Source of the DNA: a bacterium | GTDB lineage: Bacteria; Armatimonadota; Fimbriimonadia; Fimbriimonadales; JBAXQP01 | NCBI GenBank assembly: GCA_037131655.1 | Contig: JBAXQP010000010.1 | Location: 1 to 19,352, forward strand | Reading direction: 5' to 3' | DNA: 19,352 nucleotides | Shown here: positions 1 to 7,671 of the stretch, piece after piece | How the letters are laid out: every line of letters begins with the position of its first letter | How positions within the stretch are numbered: position 1 is the first letter of the stretch | Position numbers and translations under genes: made by a program | The notes under the pieces: generated by a model | Told to the model about the DNA's origin: nothing | What the model saw: only the letters and a program-made list of their open reading frames with translations | Database searches by the model: none

Positions 1-51
1 GGGATTGCCGATAATACCAGCTCGCGCGGGGACTGAAACTTCAACGATCAT
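1..51 (-). CDS. GHMP-kinase-like protein, N-terminal fragment (cut by window edge)
   Basis: Only the first 17 codons are inside the window. They read MIVEVSVPARAGIIGNP from an ATG at 51. The pattern of a short beta strand followed by (A/G)RAGIIGNP is the usual N-terminus of GHMP-superfamily sugar kinases (galactokinase, glucuronokinase and heptose-kinase relatives), where this segment begins the substrate-binding fold. The start lies one base after the stop of the 171-aa gene. An AGG-rich stretch overlapping that stop could serve as its ribosome-binding site, so it is probably the third gene of the aroF operon. The substrate cannot be told from 17 residues. Family assignment rests on this short motif alone. 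Confidence 0.55.
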   Translation of the reverse strand, partial: MIVEVSVPARAGIIGNP

Positions 52-52
52 C

Positions 53-568
53 CTAATTCCCTTTCGAACCATCAAAAAACGGATTGATATTGTTGCTGAA
101 GGTCTGAACTAAATCAATTTTCCAGCTATCGTTCTTGCTGTCTTTAATCATGTATACCGTATTAAACTTTGAGACCCATTCCCAACCAGACGTTTTGATC
201 TTGATAATCGCGTCTTCGTCATTTACTTCCGTGCTGAGTATTTTGTATTGGACTTTAGAACCTTTCGGAAGTTCCTTAATTAAATCTTCAGCCATTTCAG
301 GCAGGGTTTGCGGCAGGAATTTAAGAAAGCCTTCGGGCGCGGTTGTCTGTTCGAGGAGCTTCTTTGTGTTGCGTTCATTAAGAGCTTCGAAGAAATTACA
401 CACGACCTTTTCTGCGCTTGATCGACATTTAAAGCTGTTATAGGCTACTAATGCTCCTATCGTAATCGCCAGTACGATCACAATTGCGATAGATAGTCCA
501 AGAAAAAGCTTCTTTTTACCCTTGGAATTTGATTCTGATATCGATCGTTCTTCAGCCATAGTATCCAC
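53..568 (-). CDS. Single-pass membrane-anchored protein with NTF2/DUF4878-like exported domain
   Basis: The product is 171 aa. A charged Lys-rich N-terminus (about residues 1-20) is followed by one hydrophobic segment (about 22-44) and an exported domain with alternating helices and strands. The stretch AEKVVCNFFEALNERN, followed by strands with alternating charges, resembles the small NTF2-like/DUF4878 fold of lipoproteins and anchored envelope proteins; this is a resemblance only. The GTG at 568 is preferred because AGG lies 7 nt upstream of it; the ATG three codons later has no well-placed ribosome-binding site. The gene begins 8 nt after the aroF stop and ends one base before a GHMP-kinase-like start, which indicates co-transcription. 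No catalytic motif is visible and the function is unknown. Confidence 0.75.
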   Translation of the reverse strand: MDTMAEERSISESNSKGKKKLFLGLSIAIVIVLAITIGALVAYNSFKCRSSAEKVVCNFFEALNERNTKKLLEQTTAPEGFLKFLPQTLPEMAEDLIKELPKGSKVQYKILSTEVNDEDAIIKIKTSGWEWVSKFNTVYMIKDSKNDSWKIDLVQTFSNNINPFFDGSKGN

Positions 569-576
569 GCTGATAC

Positions 577-1605
577 CTATAAAGTCCGCCCCATTGCCAA
601 AGCAATTGCTCTCAGATTACCCATAAGCGTTTGGAATTGGGCGGGGGTAAGCGATTGCGGTCCGTCTGAGAGCGCTTCTCGTGGGCATGGATGCATTTCA
701 ATCATCAGGCCATCCGCTCCGGCAGCAATGGCCGCAAGCGCCATTGATGGAACCCATCTGGCAACACCAACGGCATGGCTTGGGTCAACAATAACTGGCA
801 GGTGGGAAATTTCTTTAAGCACAGGAACAACGCTGACATCAAGCGTGTTGCGTGTATAGTTCCTATCCAGGGGATGCACTCCTCGCTCACAAAGCATCAG
901 GTTCGGGCTGCCGTTGTGTAGAATATATTCGGCGGCAAGTAGGAACTCATCAATAGGAGCACTAGGGCCGCGTTTGAGCATCACTGGATGACCTGAACGG
1001 CCAGCTTCGATTAATAGGGGATAATTCTGCATATTACGCGCGCCGATTTGGAGGATATCAACATACTTTACAGCAAGCGGTACCAAATCGGGCTGCATCA
1101 CTTCTGAAATAGTTAAAAGACCGATTTCTTCGCCAACGGCCTTGAGTATTTTTAAACCCTCTTCCTGCATGCCTTGGAAGGAATAGGGTGAAGTTCGAGG
1201 TTTGAAGGCTCCCCCTCTAAGAATTTGCGCTCCGGCTTCCTTGCAGGCTTTCGCGGATGTCAGCATCTGTTCGTAGCTTTCAATCGCGCAGGGACCTGCC
1301 ATCACTTGTAACTGCTCGCCGCCAATGATCGTTCCTTTAATTTCAAAGACGGTATTGGCGCTGTGGAATTCGCGCGATGCTAACTTGTAGGGACGGCTGA
1401 CATGAGCGACATGATCAACCCCTGTTAAGCTCATCAGCTTCTGGGTCAATGGCTCCCTTAATTCAGGAGGGATAGCATTCGGGATGCCGATAGCTACTCG
1501 GTCTCCTCCCGGCCAAACGACCGAATCCATTCCTTGAGATTTTATTGTAGAAACAACGCTCTGAATATCCTCTTCAGTCGCGGCAACTGCCATAACCACT
1601 ATCAT
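577..1605 (-). CDS. aroF: 3-deoxy-7-phosphoheptulonate (DAHP) synthase, type I-beta with N-terminal regulatory domain
   Basis: Catalyses condensation of phosphoenolpyruvate with erythrose 4-phosphate, the first step of the shikimate pathway, in the cytoplasm. The 342-aa length matches the Thermotoga-type enzyme. Residues 1-70 form an ACT/ferredoxin-like regulatory domain, and the TIM barrel follows. Visible motifs are AGPCAIES (103-110, with metal-ligand Cys106), RGGAFKPRTSPYSFQG (130-145), IGARNMQN (187-194), KRG (211-213), CERG (239-242), VDPSHAVG (273-280, His277) and IEMHP (302-306). In characterised relatives the N-terminal domain mediates feedback inhibition by tyrosine or phenylalanine, so the same is inferred here. 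It is the first gene of a tight minus-strand operon. An AGGTAGG sequence lies upstream of the ATG at 1605. Confidence 0.96.
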   Translation of the reverse strand: MIVVMAVAATEEDIQSVVSTIKSQGMDSVVWPGGDRVAIGIPNAIPPELREPLTQKLMSLTGVDHVAHVSRPYKLASREFHSANTVFEIKGTIIGGEQLQVMAGPCAIESYEQMLTSAKACKEAGAQILRGGAFKPRTSPYSFQGMQEEGLKILKAVGEEIGLLTISEVMQPDLVPLAVKYVDILQIGARNMQNYPLLIEAGRSGHPVMLKRGPSAPIDEFLLAAEYILHNGSPNLMLCERGVHPLDRNYTRNTLDVSVVPVLKEISHLPVIVDPSHAVGVARWVPSMALAAIAAGADGLMIEMHPCPREALSDGPQSLTPAQFQTLMGNLRAIALAMGRTL

Positions 1606-1661
1606 TTCGCAAACCTACCTTTCCTCTTTCATTATGACAGCAATTCACTTTGAGTAGTACC

Positions 1662-1703
1662 AAAAAAAGAAAGCCCCCTTGCCTTGTGGGCAGGGGGGCT
1701 TTC
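1662..1703 (-). terminator. Intrinsic terminator of the SLH porin gene
   Basis: A 15-bp stem (1669-1683 with 1689-1703, one G-U pair) and a 5-nt loop are followed, on the minus strand, by seven consecutive T residues (1668-1662). It lies 14 nt beyond the porin stop codon and separates the porin transcript from aroF. Confidence 0.93.
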
Positions 1704-1717
1704 GTGGTAATCAAGGC

Positions 1718-3718
1718 TTAGAACTTGACAGTTCCCTGTAGAATGAACAGGCCACCGGCAAGCTTGTTCTCGCCATCGACTTCAAAGTAGTCAGTGTACT
1801 TTGCGTCATAGTTCATGACCTGGTACTTGAACTTCAAGTTGGCATTTTTGCCAAGCATGTAGTCCACGCCGAAAGTGAAGTAGTTCTCCGTCGGCTTACC
1901 GCCATATAAGTAGTCAGGTTCTGACACCTCAGGATCAAAGCGATCCTGGATATCCCAGTTCACGCCTTCCCAGTCAGCGGTTAGTGTCCAAACAGGACTA
2001 ACCTTGTAGGTAGCGTTGACGAGGAAGCGGTTTACCTTATCGCTGGTGAGAAGACCATGGAGATGATCGGAATCCGTCACGTCAGCAACCTTACCGGTTC
2101 CCTGATAGAACTCGCCGCTGGCGCCCATTGTGAAGGCATCGCTGAACGCATATTTTGCGCCAACGGTGAAGCCCTTGATGTCGGTTGGGTTGTACCAGAA
2201 GCCGATGCGGCCCCAGGAACCAGGTGCATTGAAGAACGGCATGACTTCCTTGTAGCCGGCCATTAGCTGGAAGCTATTGGCAACATCGTACGTCGCATTG
2301 ACGTCCCAGGCTGTATTGTCATGGCTGAGAACGTTGTGGTTGTTGAACATAACCTGTGAAGCCGCATATTCGGCCTTTACGTTCAAGCCCTTGGTCAGTT
2401 CTACAGCAGCGTTGGCGCCGTAGACGGCAACGCGGTTGAAGTAGCTTTCATAATCGTTATTACTATCCAACAAGATATAAGTTAGGCCAAGGTTTGCTGT
2501 TGATCCAAGACCAACCTTTACGTTTGCGCCCAACGTAGTATCGACTTCAAGCACGCCCTCTCGGAGACCGTGAGGTCGATGCATGAAGGTATAACACGGT
2601 AAATTTCCAGCTGTGATCATCTGGAAGTTTTCGTAGTCGGTGTTCTCGATGGATTGATTCTTGCCACCAAAGATATCCAGCTTCACATTGGAAAATTTGA
2701 AGTCCAATTTGCCGCCGTCGAAATAGATATTGCCGTCGTCGTAGCGTGCTACGTCGAAATAAAAGTCGGGATCGACTCGGCTGTAGGTGTAAGGAGTAAC
2801 CTGGTAGCCTAAGCGTCCAAGTGTAACTGTGGTTTCACCCATGAATTTCATGGGGAAAGTGACGTTGGCGGCCCAAACCGCAAGCTCTGTCTCATGCGCG
2901 CTGCGGTGGTCGTAGCCTTGGAAGTATCCGCCCTGAGGCGTTGTTGCTACGTCAATCCAGTCCATGAAGTTACCAATCACGAACTCGGCATAACCGGTGA
3001 CTCCGTTGCCGAAGTTGCCATTCACGTTGAGACCCAGCTCGTGAACCATGGTCAAGTCCTTGACAGGGTTGCTGGTCTGGTAGTCGGAATTCTGGTTAAT
3101 GCCGAACAGATTGCTGTTCAGGTCTACGCCATACTTGGTGCCTTCGCCATAACCAGCGCGAACGCCAAAGAAGAGGTCGCCGTGGATGTCGATGGGCACG
3201 GGGCGCTTCATCAATTCAGCCACTAGTTTCTCTAACTCTGTGGTTCTAACGGTCAGTTCTTGAACGCTGACGCCTAAACTGGCCAGTTCCTTCTCAAACT
3301 CTACCGCTAACTTGTTGAGGCGAGCCGCATCATCCTTAAGATAAGCCATGCCAGCGAGCTGCTCTTTCAGAGCAGATACCTCAGCGGTGACACTAGTTCC
3401 ACTGCTGGTGGTCTCTAAGGCTGCGATGCGAGACTGTATTGAAGTTATGTCCCCGATTTTCTTGAGAAGATTCTCAAACATTGCTCGGGTCGCGGTTGCG
3501 AACTCATAGCGAGTCATCGGGCGGTTGCCCAAGAAGACTTCGCCGGGATAGCCTGTTAATAGACCATCCGCTTTCAAAACTCTGACGTCCTCGTAAGCCC
3601 AGTGAGTACTGGGGACGTCCTTGAACATTTCACTTTGCGCTTGAACCATAGGCGCTAGCACGGCTAGCGTTAGGCTCAACACAAATACGCAGATCAATGA
3701 TCTTAGCGTGTTGCTCAT
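1718..3718 (-). CDS. SLH-domain outer-membrane porin (OprB/S-layer-homology type)
   Basis: The 666-aa precursor has a Sec signal peptide (residues 1-27, cleavage after VQA). One SLH domain covers about 31-82, including FKDVPSTHWAYEDV and a GYPG...MTRYEFA pattern. A coiled coil rich in Leu and Glu spans about 85-170, and a region of alternating amphipathic strands runs from about 175 to the C-terminus. The protein ends in Phe, as expected for a beta-barrel recognised by the BAM machinery. Known SLH porins of cyanobacteria, Deinococcota and related diderms tether the outer membrane to peptidoglycan or its secondary polymer through SLH, so this protein probably does the same and lets small solutes through. 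It is monocistronic, with a strong promoter, a long leader and a strong terminator, consistent with abundant expression. Confidence 0.92.
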   Translation of the reverse strand: MSNTLRSLICVFVLSLTLAVLAPMVQAQSEMFKDVPSTHWAYEDVRVLKADGLLTGYPGEVFLGNRPMTRYEFATATRAMFENLLKKIGDITSIQSRIAALETTSSGTSVTAEVSALKEQLAGMAYLKDDAARLNKLAVEFEKELASLGVSVQELTVRTTELEKLVAELMKRPVPIDIHGDLFFGVRAGYGEGTKYGVDLNSNLFGINQNSDYQTSNPVKDLTMVHELGLNVNGNFGNGVTGYAEFVIGNFMDWIDVATTPQGGYFQGYDHRSAHETELAVWAANVTFPMKFMGETTVTLGRLGYQVTPYTYSRVDPDFYFDVARYDDGNIYFDGGKLDFKFSNVKLDIFGGKNQSIENTDYENFQMITAGNLPCYTFMHRPHGLREGVLEVDTTLGANVKVGLGSTANLGLTYILLDSNNDYESYFNRVAVYGANAAVELTKGLNVKAEYAASQVMFNNHNVLSHDNTAWDVNATYDVANSFQLMAGYKEVMPFFNAPGSWGRIGFWYNPTDIKGFTVGAKYAFSDAFTMGASGEFYQGTGKVADVTDSDHLHGLLTSDKVNRFLVNATYKVSPVWTLTADWEGVNWDIQDRFDPEVSEPDYLYGGKPTENYFTFGVDYMLGKNANLKFKYQVMNYDAKYTDYFEVDGENKLAGGLFILQGTVKF

Positions 3719-3844
3719 TTGGATCCTCCTTGATTTTTGAGGGAGGAGTGTCAGGAATTTCAGAGCCTTCCAAAGTGACCTCTGAACCCTCCATGCACCC
3801 TTTTCCCTTTTGGTTCCTAGCCTGACAAAAAGTCAAACTAAGAC
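3719..3844 (-). promoter_or_regulatory. Structured 5' leader of the SLH porin mRNA with a maskable ribosome-binding site
   Basis: The inferred leader is about 125 nt. An ideal AGGAGG (around 3724-3729 in plus coordinates) lies 6 nt from the ATG. A CTCCTCC segment (3742-3747 and flanks) 12 nt upstream can pair perfectly over 6 bp with GGAGGA. Two nested 7-bp inverted repeats lie further upstream: TGTCAGG/CCTGACA (3749-3755 with 3821-3827), and inside it TTCAGAG/CTCTGAA (3759-3765 with 3780-3786). The outer arm ends 2 nt from the anti-ribosome-binding-site segment, so the structures may compete. The pairings are read directly; the regulatory role is inferred. No known riboswitch class was recognised. 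Confidence 0.5.
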
Positions 3845-3850
3845 GAACAT

Positions 3851-3880
3851 ACTATAGCATAGTGTATATATGCTCGTCAA
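3851..3880 (-). promoter_or_regulatory. Sigma70-type promoter of the SLH porin gene
   Basis: On the minus strand, TTGACG (3875-3880) and TATAGT (3851-3856) are separated by 18 bp. Each differs from consensus at one position. The predicted transcription start is near 3844. Confidence 0.75.
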
Positions 3881-3997
3881 TAATTCTTTTAAAATTTTGG
3901 GCACGCATTTTTGCATGAGGTTCACTATTGTCTATTCAAAGCATTCAACACTAAGCGTATGTATATTTCATAAGTAAGTTTAGTCATTAATGCAGAG

Positions 3998-4033
3998 AAG
4001 AAGACCCGAAAATCGTGATTTCCAGGCCTTCTT
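3998..4033 (-). terminator. Probable terminator of the DUF4139 gene
   Basis: On the minus strand, AAGAAGGCC pairs with GGTCTTCTT over 9 bp with one G-U pair (4025-4033 with 3998-4006). An inner stem is formed by GGAAATC and GATTTTC. The stem starts 24 nt after the stop codon. The tail is pyrimidine-rich rather than a clean T-run, so strength is uncertain. On the plus strand the same stem has an A-C mismatch but is followed by five T residues. Confidence 0.6.
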
Positions 4034-4056
4034 GTTTTTGAAGTGACAAATCAGAT

Positions 4057-5523
4057 TTAGAACTTAACCCGTACAGTATACGAAACAACAACCTTACTAT
4101 TAGCCGGTACGGTTGTTGGGAATTCAACGGTATAGGCATCTAACTTGTTGTACTTTTGACTGCTTTCGGTGATTTGCCAATCTCCTGAAAGATGCTCGAC
4201 CACCATTACGGCTGCAGGGACTGTCTTGCGATTGGTGACCGTTATTTTATAGCTATCTTCATAGATTCGATCGGAAATTTGATTGTGGTTAGTATGAACC
4301 CGCTCACCCATAACATCGAATGCATCGCCGATATAGAGCCTTATCGTCTGATCGCGAGGCGTATGGTCAATCTGGTCTTCACCTAATAACTGTAAATTGC
4401 CATTTTCATCTGACTTATAGGCTCGAACCCTACCCCTTGGCATCGGTATTCCCATATTGTTTTCTTTACTGTTTTTAAGTTCGAATATGATATTGGCACG
4501 GCCTTCTTGAGTCTCACCGCCTTCGCCTGGAACACCTCTCATGGTAAAAACTCGCCTTCCGAGGTCCATTACGAACTTGCGATTCACTTTAACGTTTTTC
4601 GCCGACATGAAGTTAAGCTGCTTGGTTTCGTTGTCTCGTAAAGTGGTCTTTCCTTCGAGTGTATAGAGGTGATAATCTGAGAAGGCCTGTTCTTGGAATT
4701 GCGGGGCTTCAGGCGCTCCCGCACGCATCATTGCTACTCCATATTCAGGCATGGGGGAGACGCCTTGGGAGACACGCCGCACATCCCCAGCCAGTAGTTG
4801 CAATTGCGTATCTCGATAGGTTGCTCCGCTATGATTATCTAAGGTGACCAATCCATTGAGATCCACCGCTGTTTCTGCCTGGTTAACTACCGCCACATAA
4901 TCCGCTCGCCAGCTCAAGTTATTTGCGATAAAGCCAACTTCGATGGTCTGAGATCCACCGCGTCCAGCATCCAATTGCCACATAAGTGTCGGGCGAGCAA
5001 TCAAGCCCTCCGGCACCACGTCCAAAACTACTTCACCAACCGGATTGACTAGGAGACTCCCGTCTTTTAGCCGAACAACCATCCCTTGATTGATGGGGGA
5101 TAGTCCTGACAAGATAGCCGTCGGTGGATTAAGAAGCACCCCTTCCACCAACTCCACTTGACCATTTGGAAGGGTTCTGCGAAGTTTTATAGTCTTTCCG
5201 ACCGATTTGTCTAAAATTGACGTAGAATTTAATGCGTCGTAGAGAAAATCCTGTTCCCGCATTGTCAACGCATTAGGAGCAGTCAACGACTTGATAGTGA
5301 CTGAAGTGGGGTCAATTGAAATCGGCACGTCCTGAAAGAGAACGGTATTAAGCCCCTGTTTGAGGTTAATATCTCTTTTTTCCCGCACTACTCCAAAATT
5401 CTGACTATAAATCGTCAAAGAAACCCCTTTGGTATCAGCCGAAGTCGACACCAAAGCATTCTGAGCAAGAGCCAACAAACTCACTACCAAGACCGAAATT
5501 AACAACAATCCTTTACGAACCAT
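4057..5523 (-). CDS. Secreted DUF4139 domain protein (MuiA-related)
   Basis: The 488-aa product has an N-terminal signal peptide (about 1-20, hydrophobic run ending LALA) and is otherwise mostly beta-strand. The N-terminal part, with IYSQNFGVVREKRDINLKQG and FQDVPISIDPTSV, and the C-terminal part, with ELKNSKENNMGIPMPRGRVR and the SYKITVTNRK region, match the DUF4139 family, whose named member is the mucoidy-inhibitor MuiA. The biochemical role of the family is unknown; it acts in the periplasm or at the cell surface. A GGAGG sits 7 nt before the ATG at 5523. The gene is transcribed alone, divergently from recJ. It ends in VKF, as the neighbouring porin does, but no barrel is evident. Confidence 0.85.
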   Translation of the reverse strand: MVRKGLLLISVLVVSLLALAQNALVSTSADTKGVSLTIYSQNFGVVREKRDINLKQGLNTVLFQDVPISIDPTSVTIKSLTAPNALTMREQDFLYDALNSTSILDKSVGKTIKLRRTLPNGQVELVEGVLLNPPTAILSGLSPINQGMVVRLKDGSLLVNPVGEVVLDVVPEGLIARPTLMWQLDAGRGGSQTIEVGFIANNLSWRADYVAVVNQAETAVDLNGLVTLDNHSGATYRDTQLQLLAGDVRRVSQGVSPMPEYGVAMMRAGAPEAPQFQEQAFSDYHLYTLEGKTTLRDNETKQLNFMSAKNVKVNRKFVMDLGRRVFTMRGVPGEGGETQEGRANIIFELKNSKENNMGIPMPRGRVRAYKSDENGNLQLLGEDQIDHTPRDQTIRLYIGDAFDVMGERVHTNHNQISDRIYEDSYKITVTNRKTVPAAVMVVEHLSGDWQITESSQKYNKLDAYTVEFPTTVPANSKVVVSYTVRVKF

Positions 5524-5556
5524 TTCTTTTCCTCCATTTTAGTGCGTATTTCCGTA

Positions 5557-5665
5557 TCATTGCGAGGATTCCTGTGCCGAAGCAACCCCCTCCAAAACAT
5601 TCTGGACTGATTACACGTTTTTCTATGAATGTCACCTCTAACAAGGTGATTATATTTGCCGGATC
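5557..5665. repeat. Dispersed intergenic repeat, copy 1 (TCATTGCGAG family)
   Basis: The stretch begins TCATTGCGAG and aligns along its whole length with 15410-15525. The central block (5591-5635) matches the second copy at roughly three positions out of four. It contains the module at 5598-5618 that corresponds to CCTTCCGGACAGATTCCACG elsewhere, followed by TGAATG and a hairpin (TCACCT, 6-nt loop, AGGTGA, 5632-5649). It fills most of the space between the divergent DUF4139 gene and recJ. Confidence 0.7.
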
Positions 5666-5702
5666 GTGCTTCTCGACCCTACCACATGATACTTCACTCT
5701 TA

Positions 5703-5708
5703 TATAAT
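5703..5708 (+). promoter_or_regulatory. Candidate -10 box for recJ
   Basis: A perfect TATAAT lies about 74 bp before the chosen recJ start; no good -35 is seen 16-18 bp upstream. A start near 5715 would exclude the longer recJ reading frame beginning at 5656. Confidence 0.35.
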
Positions 5709-5781
5709 ACGCTGTTCGCAGGGGATTCCTTTAACGGGCAATCAAACTTTCAAGATAAAAGCAATTTCAGGGTACAATCAA

Positions 5782-7566
5782 ATGGCAGCGAATCATTCAA
5801 TTTCGTGGGCCGTACCCCCAATTTCTATGGAAATTTCAAATCCTTTAAAACGTTGGTCTGTTAGTACTGGAAATGCGGACATTGAGGCGGAGTTTATCCA
5901 GCAGCTTAGTATTTCGCCGGTAATTGCGCGTCTATTGGTGAACCGCGGAATTTGCGACGTCAAGGAAGCGGGCATATTTCTTAATCCAAACTTGCAGTAC
6001 TCCCATGACCCGTTTTTACTTCCTGATTGCGAAAAAGCAGCCAATCGGATTGCGCAAGCGGTTCGTAACCATGAAATTATCTTCGTTCATGGTGATTATG
6101 ATGTGGACGGGATGACAAGCTGCGCGATCTGGACAAGGATGCTTCGTCGAGTTGGAGCCGAAGTGATTCCCCATGTTCCTCATCGGCTAAAGCACGGGTA
6201 TGGAGTTCATGCGCATGCGGTCGATATGGCTTCCGAACGGGGCGCGAAGCTGATCATCACCTGCGATTGCGGCATTCAAGCCCATGAGGTGGTCGAATAC
6301 GCAAAAGAGAAGCAAATTGATGTCGTCATCACAGACCATCACGAAGCTGGCGATACTCTTCCTCAAGCAGTTGCTGTCGTCAACCCGCATCGAAACGACT
6401 CCCAATACCCTTTCACTGAACTAGCAGGTGTGGGAGTTAGCTACAAAGTGGCCGAAGCGGTAGTGAAAACTCTTGGTCTACCAACCGATGCTTTCCAAAG
6501 AGCTTTTTTGGACTTAGTGACCCTCGGAACAGTGGCGGATGTTGTGCCGTTGTTGGGCGAGAATAGGCTGATTGTCGCTAACGGATTGCCAAGGCTTTCC
6601 GAAAGCCGCAAAGCGGGTGTTCGAGCATTACTCGATTTGTGTGGATTATCTCATGGGGGCACAAAAAAGCTATCAACCGATGAGATAGGCTACCGAATCG
6701 GCCCGCGATTGAATGCGGCAGGAAGAATTGATGATGCCGCTATCGCACTGCAATTGCTGCTAACCGATGATCCTGGCGAAGCGAAGCTATTGGCCGAGAA
6801 ATTGGAAATCCAAAACGAAGAGCGTAAGAAAGAACAAGAGCGCATCTATAAGGAAGCGGAAGCTAGTGCGCTTGAACAGGACATGAGTCAGGTTAAAGTG
6901 CTGCTGGTAGCCGGTGACAACTGGCATACAGGCGTCATCGGGATAGTGGCAGGGAATTTGGCAAAGCGGTTCACTCGACCGACTCTAGTGGTCTCAATTG
7001 ACCCTGAGACGGGAATTGGCAAAGGATCGGCGCGAAGCATTGGCACATTCAACATTCACGATGCCATCCATAGCAATCGCGACCTTTTTCTGAACTGCGG
7101 CGGCCATGCAATGGCAGCGGGATTTAGCCTTAAGAAAGAAATGCTGCCGACAATAAGGGAAGCGCTGACAATCTATGCAAGTAAAGTATTGACCGAGGAA
7201 GATTTACTCCCAGTAGTCAAGATTGATATGGAAATAGATGGTATAGATGCGGATCTTGGCTTATGCGACCAACTTAGTATGCTCGCGCCCTATGGATTCG
7301 CTAATGAAGCTCCCGTTTTTCTCAGCAGGCACGTATTAATATTATCGAAGAATATAACAAAAGATGGGAAACATGTCCAACTCCAACTGCGTTCGGAGGG
7401 GATGAACCCGACCAAGGCTATTGCATTCAATCAGTCAGAAACGTTCGAAACCCTAGAGCAGGGGGATGAAATCGACGTCGTCTATACCCCCGATATCGAT
7501 ACCTGGAATGGCCGCCGCCAACTCCAGTGGGCAGTCACTGATGCAAGAAAAACAGAGGAAACGTAG
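5782..7566 (+). CDS. recJ: Single-stranded-DNA-specific exonuclease RecJ
   Basis: A 5'-to-3' exonuclease of the DHH phosphoesterase superfamily, acting in RecF-pathway recombination, mismatch repair and base excision repair. From the chosen ATG the protein is 594 aa, a usual bacterial length. DHH-domain motifs are HGDYDVDGMTS, ITCDCGIQ, VITDHHEAG and LGTVADVVPL, which supply the metal-binding Asp and His residues. The DHHA1 part shows WHTGVIGIVA, GKGSARSI and CGGHAMAAGF. A C-terminal OB-fold-like segment follows. The frame is open back to 5656, but that extension is encoded by the dispersed repeat and has no ribosome-binding site, while AGGG lies 9 nt before 5782. An ATG at 5827 is a less likely alternative. 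It is followed after 105 bp by relA/spoT. Confidence 0.95.
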   Translation: MAANHSISWAVPPISMEISNPLKRWSVSTGNADIEAEFIQQLSISPVIARLLVNRGICDVKEAGIFLNPNLQYSHDPFLLPDCEKAANRIAQAVRNHEIIFVHGDYDVDGMTSCAIWTRMLRRVGAEVIPHVPHRLKHGYGVHAHAVDMASERGAKLIITCDCGIQAHEVVEYAKEKQIDVVITDHHEAGDTLPQAVAVVNPHRNDSQYPFTELAGVGVSYKVAEAVVKTLGLPTDAFQRAFLDLVTLGTVADVVPLLGENRLIVANGLPRLSESRKAGVRALLDLCGLSHGGTKKLSTDEIGYRIGPRLNAAGRIDDAAIALQLLLTDDPGEAKLLAEKLEIQNEERKKEQERIYKEAEASALEQDMSQVKVLLVAGDNWHTGVIGIVAGNLAKRFTRPTLVVSIDPETGIGKGSARSIGTFNIHDAIHSNRDLFLNCGGHAMAAGFSLKKEMLPTIREALTIYASKVLTEEDLLPVVKIDMEIDGIDADLGLCDQLSMLAPYGFANEAPVFLSRHVLILSKNITKDGKHVQLQLRSEGMNPTKAIAFNQSETFETLEQGDEIDVVYTPDIDTWNGRRQLQWAVTDARKTEET

Positions 7567-7630
7567 AGTGTTTTGCGTATTATATATTAATAGGGATTAT
7601 CCTAACCCCCCAAATGGAATGGGTAGGATA

Positions 7631-7665
7631 TCCGGAATACGAACTACGCAGTACGCAATTCGAAA
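7631..7665 (+). repeat. Degenerate heptamer tandem array before relA/spoT
   Basis: Five consecutive 7-mers read TCCGGAA, TACGAAC, TACGCAG, TACGCAA and TTCGAAA, with consensus TNCGNAN. The array ends six bases before the relA/spoT start codon, in the gap after recJ. Confidence 0.45.
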
Positions 7666-7671
7666 AAATTT

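Noticed and set aside
2057..3226. Plus-strand open frames inside the porin gene
   Set aside because: They are opposite-strand frames of a well-supported long gene, without ribosome-binding sites or protein-like features.
3630..3836. Open frame of 68 codons across the porin leader
   Set aside because: It overlaps the porin signal-peptide region in another frame and lies over the leader; its sequence is low in hydrophobic pattern and resembles no protein.
5656..5781. Longer recJ start adding 42 residues
   Set aside because: The extension is encoded by the end of the dispersed repeat and A+T-rich promoter-like sequence with a TATAAT inside it, has no ribosome-binding site and does not resemble RecJ N-termini.
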